In this document: piece by piece, positions 60,045-64,000 of the stretch
Numbering within the stretch: the first letter of the stretch is position 1
How the letters are laid out: the number at the start of each line of letters is the position of its first letter
Origin: a virus
IMG/VR virus record: IMGVR_UViG_3300035182_002389
Coordinates: 124,001-188,000 of that record
Direction: 5' to 3' (one strand)
Length of the DNA stretch: 64,000 nt
Program-made: the position numbers and the translations under genes
Notes under the pieces: generated by a model
Databases searched by the model: none
What the model saw: the letters and a program-made list of their open reading frames with translations, nothing else
What the model was told of the DNA's origin: nothing

Positions 60045-62627
60045 ATGCTCATTCGCGTTCGCCACATCCCCATCACGCCGTACGCCATGCTTCCCGCAGG
60101 AGCTGCCGTCGGGGTTTACATCCCCGGCGTCAGCGAAATCGGTCACGCGCTGGAGAAGGGGTACAACGCTGCAAAAAGCGCACTCAATAAAATCGGCGAC
60201 GCATTCGAGAGCGCCGGCAAATGGATCGGGGAGAACGTTGGGGCCGGAGGCAAGTGGCTCTGGGAACACGACCCGATCATGCAGCTCGGGTACAAGATCG
60301 CGAAGGGCGAAAACGTCTGGCAAGCGCTCAAGGAGGTCGGCGCCATCATCGGCGAAGACATCCGCATCTTCGGGCCCTACCTCGCCTACATCCCCGGCGT
60401 CGGAACGGCGGCGGCGATGGCCATCGCGGCAGGCCTTGCGCTCGCCAACGGCAAGAGCCTCACCGAGATCGCCATCGAGACCATGCGCGGAGCCATTCCG
60501 CCAGGGCCGTTCCAGACCGCATTCGATACCGCCAACGCGCTCCTCCACGGCAAGAGCATCACGGACGCCGCACTCGAAGCGCTCCACAAGGAGTATCCGG
60601 CGGCCTACGACGTCGCAAAAGCGGCCATCGACGTCGCCAAGGGCGGCAGCATCACCGAAGCTGCGCTCTCGGCCCTCCGCGACCAGTTGCCGCCCGAAGC
60701 GCAAGGGGCCCTGGACGCAGGCATCGCCATCGCGAAGGGCAAGCGCGTCCAAGACGCTCTGCTCGACGGCATCCGCACGGCCCTGCCGCCCGACTATCAG
60801 GAAGCCTTCGACGTTGCCCGCGACGTCGCCAACGGCAAGAACATCGTCGACGTCGCGATCGCCGAAGCCAAGAGGCAACTGCCTCCCGAAGCGCAGGCGT
60901 ACGCGGACGTCGCCATCGCGCTGATCAAGGGCGCGAAGGTTTCCGACGTTCTCATTCAGGCCGCGCGCGCCGCCATTCCCGCCGAATACCTCAAGTATTT
61001 CGACATGGCGATGAATCTCAAGAGCGTCGACGCATCCGCCGTCATCGCCGCTGTCAAGGCGCAAGTTCCTGCGAACACGCCCATCGATCAGGTCTACGCC
61101 ATCGCGAAGAACTTGCAGACGACGGGCGCTGCAACCGGAGGCGTGCGCGCGGTTGTTCGCGGAAACTCCATCGCGTTCGAGGCCAGACCACACATCGCGC
61201 TCGGAGGCCTCTTTCCGACCCGTCCGCCGCAGTACCGACAAGTGTCCGTCGGCGCAGGGGCCATCGTCAACGCTGCCCTCAACGTCGCGATCGAAGAGCT
61301 GCGCCAACGGCTCCCCAGCGAACCTGCCGCGCAGGCTGCGTTCCAAGCCGCCGTCGATCTCGTCAAGGGAAAGAGCCTCGAAGACGTCGCCATCGAGGTC
61401 TCCAAGAGCTTCGTCCCGCAAGAATACCAAGACGCATACGGCAAGGCTGCAAAGGTCGCCGACGACGTCATTCACGGTGCCAACCTCGGCGACGTTGGCA
61501 TGGACGCAATCCGCGCCAACCTCCCCGATGGAGCTGCCGGATACGCCGATCTCGCACTTCGCTTCGTTCAAGGCGAAAAATCAACCGATGCGGCGCTGGC
61601 TGCCGCTCGCCTGCTCCTCCCCGCAAACGCGCAAGGCGCATTCGATCTCGCCATGAGCCTCGCCAGCCAGAGCGCGAGCTTCCGGCAAGCGGCCATCGAC
61701 GCCGTCAAGGCTGCCATGACCCCAGGCCAAGACCTCAACACGGCCTTCGACCAGGCCGTCTCGCTCGCGAAGGACCAGATCCCACAAAGCTTCATCGACG
61801 ATCTCAAAACGAAGGCGGCCATCGGAGACGAACTCAAGGCCGCTTTCGATCAGGTCATCGAACTTGCCAAGGGAAAGGCCATTCAGAGCATCGCGACCGA
61901 GATCGTGAAGGGATACATCCCCGACGATTTCAAGGCCTCATACCAAAAGGTCGCGGATTTTGCGAACCAAGCGCCCACGAGCGACGCTGCGCTCAACGTC
62001 TTTCGACAGAAAGTGTCTCCAGCCGGACAACACGTCGTCGACAGCGCCACCGCTTTGTTCAAGGGAGCGGCGCCAGAGAACATCGCCAACGACGCCGTGG
62101 TCCAGGATGTCGTTGCACGGGTCGTCGCCTACCAGAAGAGCGCCGCTGCCTACCAAAAGGTCGCCGCACCCAGAACGGCCGTTCCTGCCCCGATCCTCGC
62201 CCGCGTGACAAGGCTTCGGTCCAACATGCTCGCCTCCGTCAACGGAACGTCTGATCCGGCGTCCGACCCTCTGCGGTCCCCAGACTTGATCGTCGTCGTT
62301 GCACCCGGCGAAGAAGACTGGACCGCATACAACCAGGCTCTCGAAGACATTGCTCGACGACGGGCCGCGCTCGGCCAGTCCAACCCGTACCTCGGATCGC
62401 CCATCGATCCAGATTTTCAGAAAGCGATCGACGCCAAAACTGCGCAATACCAGGCGGAGATGGCTCCCAAGATCAACGCGCGCCGTTTTCTTCGTCTCGA
62501 AGGCGCAGTCGAAGAATCGGCCGAGGGCGCAACTAAGGGCAAGAGCACGATCAAAACCGTCGCCCTCGTCGCCGGCGGAGGAGCCCTCGCCTACTATTTG
62601 ATCAGGCGCCGCAGGCACGCTCCCTAG
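60045..62627 (+). CDS. helical-repeat protein with C-terminal anchor, 860 aa
   Basis: 860 residues. From about residue 130 to 740 it consists of roughly sixteen tandem repeats of 31-35 residues with the consensus GK.I.DAAL.A.R..LPPE.Q.A.D.A.AIAK; each looks like two helices. An N-terminal amphipathic region (KGYNAAKSALNKIGDAFESAGKWIGE) and a C-terminal membrane segment (TVALVAGGGALAYYL then IRRRR) frame it. A long alpha-solenoid of this kind could act as a length ruler, tape-measure-like injection protein or membrane tether. No catalytic motif. Confidence 0.65.
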   Translation: MLIRVRHIPITPYAMLPAGAAVGVYIPGVSEIGHALEKGYNAAKSALNKIGDAFESAGKWIGENVGAGGKWLWEHDPIMQLGYKIAKGENVWQALKEVGAIIGEDIRIFGPYLAYIPGVGTAAAMAIAAGLALANGKSLTEIAIETMRGAIPPGPFQTAFDTANALLHGKSITDAALEALHKEYPAAYDVAKAAIDVAKGGSITEAALSALRDQLPPEAQGALDAGIAIAKGKRVQDALLDGIRTALPPDYQEAFDVARDVANGKNIVDVAIAEAKRQLPPEAQAYADVAIALIKGAKVSDVLIQAARAAIPAEYLKYFDMAMNLKSVDASAVIAAVKAQVPANTPIDQVYAIAKNLQTTGAATGGVRAVVRGNSIAFEARPHIALGGLFPTRPPQYRQVSVGAGAIVNAALNVAIEELRQRLPSEPAAQAAFQAAVDLVKGKSLEDVAIEVSKSFVPQEYQDAYGKAAKVADDVIHGANLGDVGMDAIRANLPDGAAGYADLALRFVQGEKSTDAALAAARLLLPANAQGAFDLAMSLASQSASFRQAAIDAVKAAMTPGQDLNTAFDQAVSLAKDQIPQSFIDDLKTKAAIGDELKAAFDQVIELAKGKAIQSIATEIVKGYIPDDFKASYQKVADFANQAPTSDAALNVFRQKVSPAGQHVVDSATALFKGAAPENIANDAVVQDVVARVVAYQKSAAAYQKVAAPRTAVPAPILARVTRLRSNMLASVNGTSDPASDPLRSPDLIVVVAPGEEDWTAYNQALEDIARRRAALGQSNPYLGSPIDPDFQKAIDAKTAQYQAEMAPKINARRFLRLEGAVEESAEGATKGKSTIKTVALVAGGGALAYYLIRRRRHAP

Positions 62628-62676
62628 ACCGCTCGTCCAACGAAGAAAAGACGTGTACGCTACTGCTCGTCAGCGC

Positions 62677-62691
62677 GACTTTCCGTAAGCC
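62677..62691. promoter_or_regulatory. 15-bp dyad site (GACTT-TCCGT-AAGCC)
   Basis: A full match, 18 bases before ATG 62710; GGGAGACACCGC between them gives the ribosome site. Confidence 0.6.
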
Positions 62692-62709
62692 ACCGTCGGG
62701 AGACACCGC

Positions 62710-63066
62710 ATGCCCCCGCGCACCAGCCCAAGCATCGATCCGAAGAGCATCCCCTACGACGTCTACGCTCTCGCGTATGCGCTGGCCGACGCTCTGATCC
62801 CCAAGTTCACGTGGGTGCTCACGACCATCGACCAGAACCAGCAGATCACCGTGAGCACGGAGCTGCTCGACGACGTCAACCTGTTCGTCGAATGCGGATC
62901 GGCCGGCATCGTCGAGTTTCAGCTCGAAAAGGACGGGGGCGCCAAGTACACCCAACAAAGCGTCGTTGCGGGGCAGAGAATCTTCGGGAGGTTCAAGAGA
63001 ATCGGCCCGAACACCAACGTCTACCCGCTCATCGGCTACGGCAACTCGTCGCAGCGGTCGCGCTGA
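62710..63066 (+). CDS. hypothetical protein, 118 aa
   Basis: 118 residues. N-terminal helix (YDVYALAYALADALIPKFTWVLT) then strands (QQITVSTELLDDVNLFVECGSAGIVEFQLEKDG; QRIFGRFKRIGPNTNVYPLIGYG). No anchor. A small beta domain, perhaps virion-associated. No family recognised. Confidence 0.55.
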   Translation: MPPRTSPSIDPKSIPYDVYALAYALADALIPKFTWVLTTIDQNQQITVSTELLDDVNLFVECGSAGIVEFQLEKDGGAKYTQQSVVAGQRIFGRFKRIGPNTNVYPLIGYGNSSQRSR

Positions 63067-63076
63067 AGGATTTCGC

Positions 63077-63274
63077 ATGAGCCCTCGAAACCACATCCTC
63101 CCCGTTCTTCCGCTTGCCCTGTCGGTTCTCACCGCCGGAGGCGTTCTCAGCTCCTACGTCGGGTGTTCCGGGGCCAACGGCGGCAAGGATGCGCGGGCCG
63201 AAAGCGCCACGGCACAACCGTCCGCTCCGACTTCCAAGATCCTCACGGCGCCGAGCGCGTCGACCTCCAAGTAG
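63077..63274 (+). CDS. possible small lipoprotein, 65 aa
   Basis: 65 residues. MSPRNHILPVLPLALSVLTAGG then SYVGC, an imperfect lipobox with Cys near residue 30, then a Ser/Ala/Thr-rich 35-residue tail. It could be an outer-membrane lipoprotein (o-spanin-like) or a plain membrane peptide. AAGGATTTCGC precedes the ATG. Confidence 0.45.
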   Translation: MSPRNHILPVLPLALSVLTAGGVLSSYVGCSGANGGKDARAESATAQPSAPTSKILTAPSASTSK

Positions 63275-63325
63275 TTCGCGAGCCTCGGCCCGCCCCAACG
63301 CCCCCACATCCACGAGGAGATCCAC

Positions 63326-64000
63326 ATGCACCGTCATTCCTGCGGCCGAGGCTTCTGCTCCGGCGAATGCAACACGCAAGACCCGCGCGAGCGCGACCGG
63401 AAGAGCCCCGCGTTCCCCAGCCGTTTCGACGGCATGGTTCCGATGCCTCCGCAGATGGCTCCCCCGCCCGCTGCTCCGCCGGCCGACATCAACGCGAACC
63501 CGCTGAACCAGCCGCCCTCGGACGTTCCCCCGTACATCCCCGGAGGGTTCACGTCCGACACCAACATGCCGTTCACGCCCGACCAGGGCGGCGGCAACAC
63601 GGACATGACCTTCAACCCCGACCAGGGCGGCGGCGACGCCAACATGCCGTTCACGCCCGACCAGGGCGGCGGCGACGCCAACATGCCGTTCACGCCCGAC
63701 CAGGGCGGCGGCGACGCCAACATGCCGTTCACGCCCGACCAGGGCGGCGGCCAAGTCATGACCCCGCAGCAGCCCGACATGCCGGCCTACAACCCCGCGC
63801 CCGACACCTCGAACGTCATGCGCCCCGTCGATCAGGGGGGTCAAGACGGTCAAGGAACCGTCGTTCAACCGCAGGGCCAAGGCGACCAGGGCGGTTTCAC
63901 GACCAACATCATGATGCCCGATCAGAACACGTCGACGTCGGTCAACGAACCCATCGCGACCGAGCCTGCGCCCCCGCAGTACACGATCTCGAACCCGGGC
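63326..64000 (+). CDS. Pro/Gln/Gly-rich repeat protein, truncated at window end
   Basis: At least 225 codons, open at the right edge. N-terminus MHRHSCGRGFCSGECNT has three Cys, then a Pro-rich region. Five tandem copies of a 13-residue unit (NMPFTPDQGGGDA) follow at 63563-63757, with a Gln/Gly/Pro-rich tail. Low complexity and likely disordered. Function unknown. GAGGAGATCCAC is a strong ribosome site, suggesting good expression. Confidence 0.7.
   Translation, partial: MHRHSCGRGFCSGECNTQDPRERDRKSPAFPSRFDGMVPMPPQMAPPPAAPPADINANPLNQPPSDVPPYIPGGFTSDTNMPFTPDQGGGNTDMTFNPDQGGGDANMPFTPDQGGGDANMPFTPDQGGGDANMPFTPDQGGGQVMTPQQPDMPAYNPAPDTSNVMRPVDQGGQDGQGTVVQPQGQGDQGGFTTNIMMPDQNTSTSVNEPIATEPAPPQYTISNPG
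63563..63757 (+). repeat. five 39-base tandem repeats
   Basis: Units of 39 bases (13 codons) at 63563, 63602, 63641, 63680 and 63719. Copies 3 and 4 are nearly identical in DNA, so recent duplication is likely. Confidence 0.8.

Noticed and set aside
63563-63757. 39-base direct repeats considered as CRISPR or iteron origin
   Set aside because: Units are contiguous, multiples of three and in frame within a Pro/Gly-rich gene.
1-64000. Classical tailed-phage modules (terminase, portal, HK97 capsid, tape measure, sheath)
   Set aside because: I looked for their motifs (large-terminase Walker/nuclease blocks, long hydrophobic tape-measure helices with C-terminal lysozyme) and saw none; the 860-residue repeat protein is too regular and anchored to be called a tape measure with confidence.

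Overview
The window is a gene-dense, high-GC stretch of what looks like a large virus, prophage or phage-plasmid. Its edges cut through a gene at each end. Almost every gene points rightward; six short or medium genes point left. Genes abut, overlap by 1-4 bases, or sit a few tens of bases apart. I recognise no terminase, portal, tail tube, tail sheath, integrase or replication initiator, so 'phage-like' rests on the lytic enzymes, fibre and spike proteins, tRNA, compact layout and many virion-type small membrane proteins. The GGGAAC tandem minisatellites with TTCG hairpins resemble repeats I remember from Polyangiales/Myxococcota genomes, so I infer, weakly, a myxobacterial host.

Layout. 1-4 kb: a 5'-3' exonuclease, a Cys/His-rich peptide, two leftward genes (one with a HEAAH motif), a histone-H1-like protein, and a leftward 81-residue ubiquitin-like protein ending in Gly-Gly. 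4-9.5 kb: an uncharacterised membrane protein, a candidate abundant structural protein, and seven tandem paralogues starting M-x-EG[YF]NP. An eighth paralogue at 57 kb carries a predicted beta-helix spike. 9.7-20 kb: a transglutaminase-like protein, then membrane-anchored proteins with Pro-rich linkers and peptidoglycan-binding repeats, a three-member tail-anchored family, and a tail-anchored methyltransferase-like protein. 20-30 kb: a kinase-like protein, tRNA-Gln, an SGNH hydrolase, a papain-like protein, a leftward ECF sigma factor, a run of very small membrane proteins sharing an N-terminal RPxL tag, a lytic transglycosylase and a cyclic-phosphate-type receiver protein. 30-38 kb: a second SGNH hydrolase, a GH25 lysozyme, holin- and spanin-like small membrane proteins and more anchored proteins, ending at a strong terminator. 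38-44 kb: coiled-coil proteins, three Lys/Ala-rich histone-like proteins and a RadA-like ATPase. 44-58.7 kb: beta-rich virion or fibre proteins, a collagen-like protein, a 726-residue Gly-rich fibre, a Nudix hydrolase, a permuted papain-like protein and the spike, ending at another terminator. 58.8-64 kb: small zinc-binding proteins, an 860-residue helical-repeat protein and a 13-residue-repeat protein that runs off the edge.

How it may work together (inference). The many glycine-zipper membrane anchors joined to peptidoglycan-binding, lysozyme, transglycosylase, SGNH and cysteine-peptidase domains suit a virion or injection apparatus that must cross a Gram-negative envelope, perhaps with an internal membrane. 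The histone-like proteins would condense DNA, and the fibre, spike and collagen-like proteins would contact the host. Two regulatory signatures recur: a 15-bp dyad RRCTT-N5-AAGCY in front of about a dozen genes, and -10-like boxes exactly 6-7 bases before ATG, implying leaderless mRNAs. The ECF sigma factor is a candidate reader. The ubiquitin-like protein sits next to two dyad sites; no E1, E2 or JAB partner is visible here.
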